Position numbers and translations under genes: made by a program. A stretch of DNA of 64,000 nucleotides from Basidiobolus meristosporus CBS 931.73 (taxonomy: Eukaryota > Basidiobolomycota > Basidiobolomycetes > Basidiobolales > Basidiobolaceae). Below the pieces are notes generated by a model, which was not told where the DNA came from, searched no databases, and saw only the letters and a list, made by a program, of their open reading frames with translations. The stretch spans positions 1 through 64,000 of the forward strand of contig MCFE01000267.1 of assembly GCA_002104905.1 (NCBI GenBank), written 5' to 3'. The number at the start of each line of letters is the position of its first letter. Position 1 is the first letter of the stretch. Below, in pieces: positions 10,154 to 21,800 of this stretch.

Positions 10154-11460
10154 ACCTTGGAGTATCTATCGCCAACTAAAACGTTATGAAATATTCGGAG
10201 GCCTTTGAGGGCGTGATTTGACAGGACGAGAAGGCGCTTTCTATGTGTGCTCTCTATCTACTGGTCGAAATGAGGGCGTATCTGATCCACGGGGACTGAT
10301 GATAATTAGCTGCTGGTTGGAATGAATAGATGGCCCTTCGTTTCCGCTCTTTAAAGGGTCAGAGGCTGAGTAGCGGGTAGAGGTGATATAAATCGAGTAC
10401 GCGGACATTCCGTACCTCGCCCCATTTATACACACAGGGATGGACGATTATTGAAGGGCAACCTTCAAAAGCACCGATTGAGTTTCAAAATGGTCAATAG
10501 ACCTTCATCCAAATAAAATAGGTTCTCATGCAGGACAGAAGTAATGTGAAGTGATGCGATATGCCAATCCATTCGATCAGTCCTTTAGGTAGCTTATCGG
10601 CTAACAAAGGATACGTATTGGAATCGTCGCCATGCACAAGCTGTTGACTATTCAATATAGCCATCGATGTCCCGCTTGTTGCCTACTGTTTGTGTAAAAT
10701 GCCGTTCTCTGCATGGCATGCACGTCGTACAAAATGTTGATGAAATCTTGCTTGATTTCCATGTTTCATTTGAAGGCCACCTGCCTTTACTACTTCCAGA
10801 ATCAGGCAATCCACAAAATCCCCTAGCAAGGTCATTCGGAACCCAACACCCATGCTGTAAACGAGCATTGGGGCTGCATCCAATTTCCCCGCGATGGAAA
10901 ATCTTCAGCAGCAACATTTCCAGGCATGAAGGATCCTTTGGCTCGGCAATTAAGCCCGGCAAGCAAGATGAAGGCTCTGTAGACTGTCGTGTGAATCGGC
11001 AGTGTCCTCTGTCAAAGCTGAGCTGGCCTCTCCTGTGCCACGGAGATCCGGAGAGTATAGTGACTTGAAGCTGGTCCCTCTGCAATATGCTAATGCGAAT
11101 TCGGTGTTTCTGGAAAGCCTATATTTGAAACCTAAAAATGGCGCCATTCTTAGTCCCAATCTAGTCATGAATCCGGCTGGGATGATGAATATGACCTGGT
11201 AGTGGTAAAATGTGCACTGCTATGTGACTACTAATCAGGTCACATCATGACCATTTGACGTGCCCTGTGGTACAGCGGCGATATTATCCTAATTCACCCT
11301 CCCCTCCATAATAATCCGGATCAACTAGTATTGCTCAATAATCGCTGTTGCTTGCATTCATCCCAGCATGAAAGTCAACATCAGATTGGGCTAAAACCAT
11401 CAGCTAGTCGGGTGACCTGGGTGAATTGGCCTCGCCACTAGCGTTTTATAGGGCCTGCGG
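10154..11460. other. Intergenic, unassigned
   Basis: This region separates the divergent Tubby and F-box/ankyrin genes and should hold both promoters. Frames of 130-145 codons overlap on opposite strands at 10648-11085, and a 66-codon plus frame lies at 11002-11202. None resembles a known family, and their mutual overlap argues that at most one is real. Confidence 0.35.
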
Positions 11461-13443
11461 ATGGGGAGAGAACTCACAGCTTGTTCTTGTTCTACAATGG
11501 AAAACTTTCTCTCTTTGCCACTTCAGATTGTTGAAGATATTTTAGCTCATTCGGAGTCTTTGGCAGCGTGGACTCTGGTTTCGAAAGAGCTCTATCAGCT
11601 AGTGTACACCTCTACTGGCCTTAAAGCAACCTGGCTTCGCCGTAGCTATATACGCGCCAAGAAGAAATTCCCCTCGGACAGTGCCTTTTGCCTAGATAGG
11701 AACAACTCCGGTTACGAAGAAGATCTGGATGACATGTCCAATGCGGATCTAATGATAGACGAATTAGCCGCTGAACAGGATGCGGAATTACTTTTCTTGT
11801 ACTGGAGACAGTACATGGGGGATTGCACTTTTGCAGAGGATGAAACTACATATCATCGGTGGATTTTGGATGACCAGTATCACAACCATTGGTTTATTTC
11901 TCGGTTCGCCAATATTATTCCGCGGCACACTGCCTTTCTAACACAGGAATTAGTGGAACTGCTGAAAAGTCACTATGCGAGCATATATGGCGAGATGTAC
12001 GACTCGCTCTTGCTAGCAACCATAAGAAACAACAGTCCAGATGCGATGCGTAGTCTATTACGGCAATCCCCAGACCCATTCGTACTCAAAAGACTACCCT
12101 TAGCATACGCTATCGGACAAGGATCCAGAGAAGTAACTCAGCTAATGTTGAGACAGTTTCGGGTGAAATTTAGCATGTGCCACGCAATCGCCTGTATCAA
12201 GGAAGGCGATATGGATGCCTTGGAGTGGATGCTACAGCGCTCGCTGAACAAATGCGACATATGGGATGGGAACTTTTGCGGGTTTATGCGTGCGCTGGGA
12301 ATCAGCCTGTCAAAAGGTGCGCATCGTAGTATTCGGTTGATTCTCGGCACGCTCGCGTGCTCAAATGGGCTTCCATCATTTGGCTTGCACAGATGGGTAA
12401 TGTATCCTACTCGTGAGCAATCACTCAACCCAGAGCCTTGGAAGTCAATCCTACGACAGGTGTGCTTTTGCTCTGCGGATATAGATACCTTTGAATTCGC
12501 AATTGGACTATGCGCCGAGATTAGCCAAGTCGACAAAAGGGTATGGCGTGAACAAGCGTTTCTCTGCTGCAGCAAATACTTCCCACGGTACATCACTCGA
12601 ACATTGGTGGAGCACCTTTTGTCCGGAGGGGTGGATCCCAACGTCTCAGAAGGGCTGGCTATGTGGTACGTTGGATCCAGCTTTATGAATGAAGAGCATT
12701 TTGAATATGAGATTCGAACTTTTGCTGCAATTCCCATCGACGACCCGATCGTCAACGGTGAGGTGTATCTCGATTTTGCCAACTCCTTGATTACCAGAGG
12801 GCTCCGAATTACTGAGAAACTAATTGGGAATTTTGTAACCGAGAATTATCGAAGGTTTCTCCAGATCCTCCATGCAAAACACAACCTGCCGCTGACTACC
12901 CAGTCGAAGTCTCTGCTATCTGTTGCACTGGACGCCCATATAATATCTACCAATATGATCCGATTCCTGCTGGCTAGCGGTGTTGCAGTCGATCCTAATC
13001 ATTTTCTTCTAGGCGTAACTAAGGGTCGATTGGACATAGTAGAGCTGCTATTCAATGGTTTGCATGATATCCAGCCTGCAACGATGGCACATGCGCTGGA
13101 GATTGCCGTGAAATGCATGCATCTGGAGATAGTCAATTTCTTGTTGGAGCACGGAGCAAGCCTGGAAAACTTGCTTAAGGAGTTCTGCATCAGCTATCCC
13201 AAAGACGGATCGTACTTGGAGATTAAATGGATAGTCAAGTTTCAGGATGATCATATTCAAGTGGACTTGGCCAGCAAGAAATGGTCGCTACAAACGCCAC
13301 GAGACGATGTATTTCTTGAGATCCTGAAAACTCTGGGCACCACCTGGTCAAAGCTTCAGAATATTCCCCGGGTGACGCTGCTGTTTTGCTCCGAAGGAAA
13401 GGCCGAACCACAGAATGTGATCAAGAAAGTGGTGCTTTCGTAG
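11461..13443 (+). CDS. F-box-like protein with ankyrin-like repeats
   Basis: Intronless frame of 660 aa. Near the N-terminus LPLQIVEDILAHSESLAAWTLVS and the following KELYQLVY fit an F-box-like helix bundle, which in other proteins docks on Skp1 of SCF ubiquitin ligases. The rest is a helical repeat scaffold with ankyrin-type units, for example FLLGVTKGRLDIVELLF and ALEIAVKCMHLEIVNFLLEHGA near residues 515-570, and weaker units near 180-260. Such F-box/ankyrin proteins are abundant in filamentous ascomycetes and mostly uncharacterised. A second Met at residue 13 (11497) directly before the F-box is an equally good start. A 214-codon antisense frame inside it is judged a shadow. Substrate unknown. 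Confidence 0.8.
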   Translation: MGRELTACSCSTMENFLSLPLQIVEDILAHSESLAAWTLVSKELYQLVYTSTGLKATWLRRSYIRAKKKFPSDSAFCLDRNNSGYEEDLDDMSNADLMIDELAAEQDAELLFLYWRQYMGDCTFAEDETTYHRWILDDQYHNHWFISRFANIIPRHTAFLTQELVELLKSHYASIYGEMYDSLLLATIRNNSPDAMRSLLRQSPDPFVLKRLPLAYAIGQGSREVTQLMLRQFRVKFSMCHAIACIKEGDMDALEWMLQRSLNKCDIWDGNFCGFMRALGISLSKGAHRSIRLILGTLACSNGLPSFGLHRWVMYPTREQSLNPEPWKSILRQVCFCSADIDTFEFAIGLCAEISQVDKRVWREQAFLCCSKYFPRYITRTLVEHLLSGGVDPNVSEGLAMWYVGSSFMNEEHFEYEIRTFAAIPIDDPIVNGEVYLDFANSLITRGLRITEKLIGNFVTENYRRFLQILHAKHNLPLTTQSKSLLSVALDAHIISTNMIRFLLASGVAVDPNHFLLGVTKGRLDIVELLFNGLHDIQPATMAHALEIAVKCMHLEIVNFLLEHGASLENLLKEFCISYPKDGSYLEIKWIVKFQDDHIQVDLASKKWSLQTPRDDVFLEILKTLGTTWSKLQNIPRVTLLFCSEGKAEPQNVIKKVVLS

Positions 13444-15028
13444 GGACGATCAGCTTACCGGCTTACACCTCGCCTGCGTTGGCAGAAGTCACTCCATTAC
13501 CCATGATGTTGTTACAACTCGACCGGTAGTACTCAGAATACCTTCTCTTTTCCTTCCTATCTTCGCTTTAATTTTCCATTGTAATTTATTTGCTTTCTTG
13601 TCGTGTATGGAGCATTTGCCTGAACACCACACAAACAACAACAGCCTTGTTGCTGCGGCGACGAGTCAGGATTTGCATTTAGCTATATACATGTATCCAA
13701 GTGTATTTTACTCGAAGCAGTGTGATATATATTTGGTGTTACTAAAAATCCAGTGAAGGTAATGTACAGTTGATTCGCTTGTACAAAAAACTCGATCTTT
13801 CGTGCCAATAGATATGGGTTCAAACATTCTTTGGAAAGACGTGTTGTATTGTCTGGACAATACTGGACAAAGATGGTCGTATCTAGTTGTGGGGTGGCCT
13901 CAAGGGCGGCGCAAAATCTGGTTAGTCCGCTAAAATCGCTTACTACGGTTACCATCATGCTGCAGGGTTGACATCATGGGGTTGGTATAACCACATCCAT
14001 CAGGGTGGCATTATCGCATTCATTTAATTCAGGCTTGGTGAATGATTCGTTCTGGGAAATCAGGATTCTTTGTAGCTAGCTACAATTCGCCAAAGGGGCA
14101 ACAATAGGCAAGGCCCAGAATCAGTTAAGGTTATCTGGTGTATTCTCGGGATGGCACATGGGGCCATTTGCAAGCCAGATGAGGGGTAAATAAGTAGTCG
14201 TTGGCATGGATTACAGCGAATTCACCTGTCAGGCAGACTTTCCTTCAGGCCAATTCAGGTGATTTGACTCCTTCACTAGGGTATGACTGAGGCAGTTCGT
14301 GTGACCGGGCTTGCGCCAAGGCAGAGAATCGCATCCCAAGGGGCATTGGCATGGTGATTATTGTCGAAGCCCGATGGAGTGCGATCGCGGAAAATGAGAA
14401 TAATCCGCAGAGCAACGCGGTTGAGAGAAAAGACACAGCTTGGCTAAACATAACCCAGTATCCATTTTCATGAACCTGGTTTCGTCATTCAGCGCTATGC
14501 AATACATCATTGACCGGAATGCGGCTTGGCACCATTTGCTGAAACATGACTGCTAACGAGCCCGTAGTTGGGATGGCTCACATACGTCAGCCATATATAG
14601 AACAGAAGGGTCATCAGGTGATCAACGCTATATGCACCATTACGCAGAAATAGAATGGTGCGTACAATTTAGGAAGGGTTGTTTGATCCATGGAGAGTCT
14701 TGGCTGCTGGCTCGATGCGTCATAGAGTGACTTCATTGACTCAATCAAAGGTTTTATACTGATCTCCACTGACCCGCTCAGGCGGTGATCGATCATACTC
14801 AAGAACCAGAATCATAGTTGACTAGTTCGGTAACCCATGATCCACCTTATAGTCAAACTGTGCTGGCTGTTCGCTCCGTGTCCAATCAAGCTTTGCAGGA
14901 CCGGGCTCTTGGTTGTATAAGAGATGATGGTTTGCAAGATAATCCCATTTAATCCGCATTGTCCTATTTCAATACATCTGCAATCTGTTTCGTAGGTGCG
15001 CCTCTTCACCGCCTAATACTACTATTTC
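13444..15028. other. Intergenic, no supported gene
   Basis: Only short frames are present. A 91-codon minus frame (13683-13958) has no recognisable motif. A 68-codon minus frame (14245-14451) begins with a hydrophobic, signal-like stretch and is noted as a weak candidate small secreted protein. The segment just before 15029 should hold the promoter of the phosphatase gene. Confidence 0.4.
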
Positions 15029-16055
15029 ATGTTCAAGAATGATTACCCGCCAGGACATCTGCGCAAGCTTACTCTCTCCTATTTGAAGGATTGGGTTCTA
15101 GTTGCCGTTCTCACCGTTGGCTTCTTTTTGATCGATAAAATCTCACCTTTTCATAGAGATTTTTCGTTGCAGAACAAGTCAATCAGTTTTCCCTATAAGA
15201 CCAAGGAGACGATCCCCATCTGGCTGGGCGTCATCTTCGCCCTGGTAGTCCCGCTTGTGATTATTGTGTTCATTGCCATTGTGATCCGAAGAAGCCCCTA
15301 TGACTGTCATAACGCTTTGCTAGGCCTATGTTTATCATTTTCACTAGCCCTTATGTTTACTGACGCCTTGAAGATCACAGTCGGGCGTCATCGTCCAGAC
15401 TTCCTCTCTCGATGCCAGGTTCGCTACGAGGATGGAAATCCACCTCAAGATCCACCCTTGGGCCTGACCACCACCGCCATCTGCACCCAGACGGACGAAT
15501 TTATCTTCAACGACGGTCTTAAGAGTTTCCCAAGTGCGCACACCTCACGTAAGTGCCAACCAGCAACCGAGGGGGGATGTCCACTAATACTAACATTGTT
15601 GCAAACCAGTGGGCTTTGCTGGCTTAGGATTCCTTAGTCTGTATCTAGCAGGCAAACTGCACCTCTTCGATGGTCGTGGGCACACCTACAAAAGCTTCTT
15701 AGTCGTTCTCCCGGTGGTTGGCGCCCTGCTAATAGGAATCTCGCGTATCTGTGACTACAGACATCATTGGTCAGACGTGTTTACTGGGGCTATCATTGGG
15801 ATAGTGACCGCGTGTTTTTCTTATCGTCAGTACTTCCCCTCACTTGGGATTACTCGATGTGACAAGCCCTTTTCCCCACGAATTCCAAGACCCATATCCA
15901 GGGCTGTGGATAGGATCAACAATAATAACCGCAACGAAATAACTGAAAGCCCGGAGCAATATGACCTGCCTCAGTTTGCCAGATCGCACTCCAAAGCCGA
16001 CCAGCTCTGTAGTATCGTGGTGAACGACCAGCAAGGCAGGAGCCCACGAAGCTAG
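15029..16055 (+). CDS. PAP2 lipid phosphate phosphatase (LPP/DPP1-like)
   Basis: Two exons, 15029-15548 and 15610-16055, with a GTAAGT...CCAG intron restoring the frame (321 aa). The three phosphatase signature motifs are complete: KITVGRHRP (Lys115 to Pro123), PSAHTS (168-173) and SRICDYRHHWSD (218-229, nucleophile His225). Several hydrophobic segments (about 21-36, 63-86, 95-112, 174-187, 203-218, 230-241) fit the six-helix membrane fold. The family dephosphorylates phosphatidate, diacylglycerol pyrophosphate or lysophosphatidate in the secretory pathway or vacuole membrane; which substrate applies here cannot be read. The intron falls directly after the PSAHTS motif. Confidence 0.92.
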
Positions 16056-16593
16056 GCAGCCGTTCATTACATGGGCGACGGTTTCGGGTTCTGTTGGCGC
16101 TTCTGCCAATCCAACTGACTCGACCCCTTGCCCGCCATGGCTGTTTAGTCGCACTAGATATAATAAGCCTAGTTTAATGCGCCATTCTAGTGCACCAAAC
16201 CTTAGTGTATCGCAGGAGCAATCACCCACATTGATTACAATTGTACCATTAATATTTCCTACAATATACGCGGCTTGGCCTGACATATGTGTGGCACAGT
16301 CATCAGGTATTGGATCGTTCCATACGCTTGGCAGGTTTCATGATGATACTACAGGCACTCTGGGGATTGACTTTGTGGGTCATGCAGACGTGCCAGAGTC
16401 CCCAGCAGTGGGGGAGATGTCCCATTCAGCTACGACGTTGGATGGTCACGAGGTTTTCCCGGTGACTCTATCATTGCGGGAGGGATTCAGCGCGTGCTCA
16501 GTTGAGTTTAGGAAATAAAGGTTTATTGGGTTTCTATTTACGACAAAATTGATGATTTACAATTTAGATTTCCATTTGGCGCAAAATTAGCCA
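16056..16593. other. Convergent 3' intergenic region
   Basis: Lies between the 3' ends of the phosphatase and the GPI-protein gene. A 113-codon plus frame (16177-16518) and a 148-codon minus frame overlap here and neither is recognisable; both terminators or poly(A) sites should fall here. Confidence 0.35.
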
Positions 16594-17169
16594 TCATTCG
16601 TTCAGAACGTACAATCCAAGCCAGCCCAACCCCAGTAGCCCAGGGACGATGCTGAATTCATGGCTGCTCACTGCACCAGAGATCGACCCCAGATGGCTCA
16701 TTGGGTTGGCCTGGATGGGCTTGGAGTTTTCCAGATGTTTCCAATCTAGGTCCACGTTTGTTTCGTGAACGGCGTGAGATAGGTCGTTAATGTCGGGGAT
16801 CCCTACCGCGAGGATGGTGAAGTTGTGCGAAGACTTGTGGAAGTCATTTTCTGGGTCAACAAACTCAAGGTAGTAGTCCGTACCAGGGGAGATGGACTTA
16901 GGGACGGTCCACTTGATCATCCCTTCGGAACCGACATTTTGCGCTATATTTGTTACCTGTTTTGGGTGATCCGGATCGCCATTTGTTCGGTACAGATCCA
17001 ACGAGACGTTCGGGTATGTGGTGTCGAAATTGTCTGCAGTTTCGTACGTGATTTCCACACGTTGTCCTCGAGTCCAGGCCGTTTTGTGGGTGGGTGAGGT
17101 GATTTTAAACCTGACTGCCATTGTGATGGGGAGAACAAACAGTCCCCAGGTGAGCCAAGGTACGCGCAT
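16594..17169 (-). CDS. KRE9/KNH1-like GPI-anchored cell-surface protein
   Basis: Single exon, 191 aa. Residues 1-18 form a signal peptide (LTWGLFVLPITMAV). Residues about 20-118 match the N-terminal Ser-Thr-rich GPI-anchored/KRE9-KNH1 domain of fungal surface proteins: VRFKITSPTHKTAWTRGQ, then a beta-sandwich pattern ending in DYYLEFVDPENDFHKSSHNFTI. The C-terminus ends in a hydrophobic stretch (IVPGLLGLGWLGLYVL) preceded by small residues, as needed for GPI attachment. In yeast, KRE9/KNH1 act in beta-1,6-glucan assembly; short fungal members like this one are mostly uncharacterised wall or membrane proteins. Confidence 0.82.
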   Translation of the reverse strand: MRVPWLTWGLFVLPITMAVRFKITSPTHKTAWTRGQRVEITYETADNFDTTYPNVSLDLYRTNGDPDHPKQVTNIAQNVGSEGMIKWTVPKSISPGTDYYLEFVDPENDFHKSSHNFTILAVGIPDINDLSHAVHETNVDLDWKHLENSKPIQANPMSHLGSISGAVSSHEFSIVPGLLGLGWLGLYVLNE

Positions 17170-18808
17170 GCTTCAGGAAGTGCTCCGTAGAGGTGATTAT
17201 CGCAATGGTGGTATGTCCGGTGGGATTCCCAGGGACGAGTGAGAAGAGAAAAGGTTGAATGACCAAAAGAAGGGCCTGCCGGCGATGGCAAGGTGCTTTT
17301 ATTTCGTGGTGGTTGTTTGAGAACTGTTACGTGTTTCATGGGGTTTTGGGAGATCGGTGCATATCCATCTACCGGCCAGTCCAGGTAAAGCACAGTCGAA
17401 CAAACAGTGTCCCGATTGTTTGGAATCGACATCGGAAAACAAGCACCACCCCGGTTCTGGTGTTTGAAATGCATCGTCGATACGCGCACCTCGACCCACG
17501 CAAAAGTGATGAAACGACTCGCTCTCTCACTAACATTCCGGTATTAGGAATGCAGTCTGTGGAGTTGTTAGCCACATGGCCGCTTCTATCCGCGCGACCT
17601 CTAGCCGCAGAATTCCAGAATGCCAACAAGGGGTAGCGCCTCTTTGTCTGAGACTGGTTTGAATATCTTTATTAGACTGGGGACACTGCGACGCCTCAGA
17701 CGTAATTCAAGGCACAACAAGTCGCGGCCTGCTTCCAAGAACCCATTTGCCAGTCGTTCCTACTGCTGGCCCACTCACCAAAATGCTCTGATCAGACTCG
17801 ATCCCGGGTGGGTTACATTTATCACGAATGATGCTGTTTGGGTTTTGAGAATATTCCGGCGCATCAGACTGAGGTTGTGAAATCTCGATCATATTAATTA
17901 GTGCCAGGGCGCCTCGACTGGCGATGTGTTTCACGTCTACACAATAACCTGGCTGCTTATGGAAAGACAACAATGGCATGTATTGGGAGTTCCTCATGAG
18001 CACAAAGTCATGCAGAACGCTCACAGATCAACGAATCCCATCAGTGTGCATCTCCATGGAGATCCCTGGTGGCAGTCACCGCCTACCCGGGCACGCCAGA
18101 CGCGGGAGCATTGGTAGCGGAAGGCCCAGAGCAGCATTGCACGATGATGAAGAGCCCAGTGTCCCAAGTAAGACCATATGCAGGACGATCCTAGGAGGAG
18201 GCTCTTGTTCCATTCTTTTTCATTCGTGTTGTGGAATTCTTGCACAGGTTTTACCATCCACCGTCCATCCTCCACGTCAGCCTGCATCCTAACACCACGC
18301 AAGGCAGGATTTCAAGAGTGCGGGGCAAATTATGCTGAACTAATCAGGAGGCTAGAGATCGCGGTGCTGGCCCATTTTATCCATGCCATTCCCAGCCAAT
18401 GGACCAGGGTGAAATTCCCACTGCACTTGACAGTGTGGCATTCTGGCCAATAAATCGCCGGATGGGCCACGGATTGGTGTGATACCGCTAAATAAGTATT
18501 CGTGTCCCCTTTTTAACCTGAATTCTACTTCATATATCGGGATTCCCTTGTAGATTAGCTAGAACTCAATTCCATCTGTCTTATGCATTAACTCGGGAGT
18601 TTTGCCCCAACTGATAGGCTTCAATCTTTGCGACCACTTTCCATTGCCATTGAGTAATCATCTATCAGTGGGAATTTTGGCGTCTACCCCTCTGCTTGAC
18701 AAGTTTTTTTGGTGTATTTTTGACGTATTCCGCAAACAGTGACTCCTCCACACCTATAAGCGGCCAGGAAGTGCTGAGGGCTTGTTTTATTCTTTGTTGT
18801 TTATAGCC
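17170..18808. other. Divergent intergenic region, unassigned
   Basis: About 1.6 kb between the start of the GPI-protein gene and the kinase gene. Overlapping frames of 85-125 codons occur on both strands (for example 17259-17636 plus, 17707-18024 minus, 17978-18292 plus) without recognisable motifs. It probably contains both promoters and the long 5' leader usual for a Pom1-type kinase gene. Confidence 0.4.
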
Positions 18809-21800
18809 ATGCAAGTTGCCCCTTCATCCTCTCCAATACATGTTGGAAATGGCTTACATCCTATCAGCCAAAAGCGTCACTCCCCCTATAAGCTTTCGCA
18901 GCTGCCCCCTGCCCCGGCGCCAGCACATACGAACACCAGTACTCCCTCACCAATTACTGCAATATCTCCTACAAACATCGAGTTCCAAGATGGACCCAAT
19001 CTGCAGACGGCTCCACCTATGGTCAGAATTAGGCATAAAAGGTCCATCTCCTTCAGTGGCAATTCATCAGCATTATGGAAAAATAGTAGCCCAATCGACG
19101 GAGGCCCACCCAGTCTCTCGCCTGGTGAGTTCCTTCTGGCAGGCATCTGCGTCATCTTGACTAACCTTATAGCATCCGGTATCCTCACTTAGAGCTCCCT
19201 GCCCCCCGCACTGCTCAACCTCGGCCCACCGTAACCACCGTTCCAAAATCCTGGATTCAGCTCCCATCCTCCCCCAAAGTAAGACCCACTGAAAGCCCGC
19301 AAAAGTAAGACCTCTCGTGGACTCTGCTCATCAAGTTATTGAAGGCTCACCATTCCGACTTCCTCTAGCTCCAAAGAAGCCCCTTCCTCTAAACTGAGCC
19401 TTTTCAGGTCGTCCACCACCGATTCTAGAGCCCGAGCCAAGACGGAGCGGATCCGGAATTTCTCCCAAGGCTCCTCTGGGCTTGGGAGTATGTCCCTCTC
19501 TAAGCCATCCTCCTTTGATACCCTCAAACTTGAATCAACAGTCAGTGCTTCATTTCTGCTTGCTTACTTACTTGCTGGTATTCACCTACGTCTAGAAAAA
19601 ACCCAACAGGGAATTGAAAAGCTCTACACTGGGTAATCCATCGATGTTCACCCGACTACGCGCAAACTCCCTTTCCACAAACAGCACAGGGTCCAGTCTA
19701 AACAGTGCCCCTCGCGTGTCGTTCCTTCAGGCCAACACTGCAGCCAAGCCGGAGGCAGAGAGGAGTCGACTGGAATCAAAAAGTAAACTCAAAAGCAGTA
19801 CTGCTCTAGCGTCTCAAAACTCCTTACCGGATAGAGGTATCCAAACTGGGAACAGCGAAGCATCTCCTAGAGTCCCTAACCGGAGGAACACGTTGTCCAA
19901 TAGCATGTCGGGACAGCGATCCCTACCCAAGCCAACCAACATCGAGTCTTCTTCACTAGGTTCCAAGACCTTTACGGATGACTCTCGATCCGTAGACTCG
20001 AAAATATCCTCTCGTAAAAAGGTATTTATATCCAACCTCCGACCAATACCATAGGAAAGCTTGCTGACAAGTGGTTCTAGCCGCCGACGATCCCGGAGAT
20101 TGATCAAAGTGCTGTAAAAGGAGCAAAAGAGCAATCAAAGGGTCTACTGACGCCAAGACGAATCGGCAAAATGGGCTCTAAAAGCCGGGAATCCTCTCCC
20201 TACCTTTCAGACGGAGACAATTCTACGATCTCCAAACATAGCCCCTCAGCGAGGTTGCGTCCAACTCCCACGAAGTCGCTGACGCCGTCACAGAAGTTGG
20301 CCCAGGATCCCCGGGGGAAGTTCGAGAAATCCCCAACCAAGCAGAAGCACAATCACATCAACGAAGTCAAAGCCTCCTCTCCGCTCAATCCCAGGCAGAG
20401 CACCTCCAGAACCGCAAAGCCACGAACGTTGGGGCTGGTTAAAGAGGAAGAGCCCGCGAATGTGGCAGTGACCCCTGAGTCTGCAACCAAAGACCTGAAA
20501 AGCAGCTACACCGACAAGTACTTGCAATACAGCCATCTCAATCGGAGTCGCATGCCCACCAAGACCCAACCGACGGAGACTGATAAGGCCAAACAAGGCG
20601 AAGATGGGGAGGAATCGCCTCAAGAAAACGCAGAAACCGGGTTCAGTCCACAGCGTAGGTCATATCCAATATGCCACATATGTAGCTTGTACTAATGCAT
20701 CAACATGCCTCAGATATCTTGAAAAGCCCTAGTTATAAGCTGTATTCTTATGAAAGAACCGAGATCTTACAGTATCCGCGCATCTATTACTGTGGCCAGC
20801 ACAATCGCAAGAGGCCGAATCTTGCCACTGGAACTGCCAATTTCGGTAAGCAACCTTGATATCTTTGCATCGGTATGCGCTCTCCAACCCGATTTAATCA
20901 ATTCGCTGCAGGGTTTGACGACGAGCGAGGCGATTACCTGATCAATTTGAACGACCATCTGCTCTATCGCTACGAGATTCTGGATGTGCTCGGGAAAGGA
21001 TCTTTCGGGCAGGTCATCAAGGCACAGGACCACAAGACTGGCCAGCAAGTAGCGATCAAACTCATACGCAACAAGAAACGGTTCCACACCCAGGCTTTAG
21101 TGGAGCTGAAGATTCTTGAATGCATCAAGAAATGGGTACGCAAACTCCATGCGCGCGGAAAGCAACCACGTACTAACCGGGTTTTCCCCAGGACCCTGAC
21201 GACACTAAGAATTTGGTTCACATCCACCACCATTTCTACTTTCGAAGCCACCTGTGCATTGTCTTCGAGCTGCTGAGTATCAACCTCTACGAGTTCTTGA
21301 GAAGCAACGCGTTCCAGGGTTGCAGCGTAAACTTAATCCGCCGTTTTACAGTTCAAATGTTACGAGCATTGTCGCTGCTGAACAAACACCACGTCGTTCA
21401 CTGTGACCTTAAGCCGGAGGTACACCATGCTCCTGCTGAATGAAGTCACTTGACACCCCTCACTGACCTCCCGAATCCCACTAGAATGTGCTTCTGAAGT
21501 ATCCCAACAAGAGCGCCATCAAGGTCATCGACCTAGGAAGCAGCTGTTTCGAGAGTGAACGAAGTAGGTTGGCCTCTTTTATGTAGGAAAGAGGGACATG
21601 CTAATGAGTCTTTTGTCTCCCTAGTTTACACTTATATTCAAAGCCGCTTTTACAGATCTCCTGAAGTTATCCTAGGTAGAGTTGGGTGATAGTGGCACCT
21701 TGCCTGCGGCCATCTTACTAAAGTGTGCTATCAATTGTAGGCATACCGTACAACACGGCCATAGATATGTGGAGTTTGGGGTGCATCATAGCCGAGCTAT

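Noticed and set aside
10648-11085. A 145-codon minus frame and a 133-codon plus frame between the Tubby and F-box genes
   Set aside because: They overlap each other almost fully, no domain is recognisable and no start context or splice model favours either.
12138-12782. A 214-codon minus-strand frame inside the F-box/ankyrin gene
   Set aside because: It is fully antisense to a convincing protein, has no recognisable domain and its composition follows the sense codons.
15840-16286. A 148-codon minus frame over the 3' end of the phosphatase gene
   Set aside because: Largely antisense to the phosphatase exon; no motif; probable shadow.
19124-19600. Apparent frameshifts in the N-terminal part of the kinase gene
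   Set aside because: All breaks are resolved by introns with alternative acceptor or donor choices, and the whole model closes at 996 codons, so the gene is not a pseudogene.
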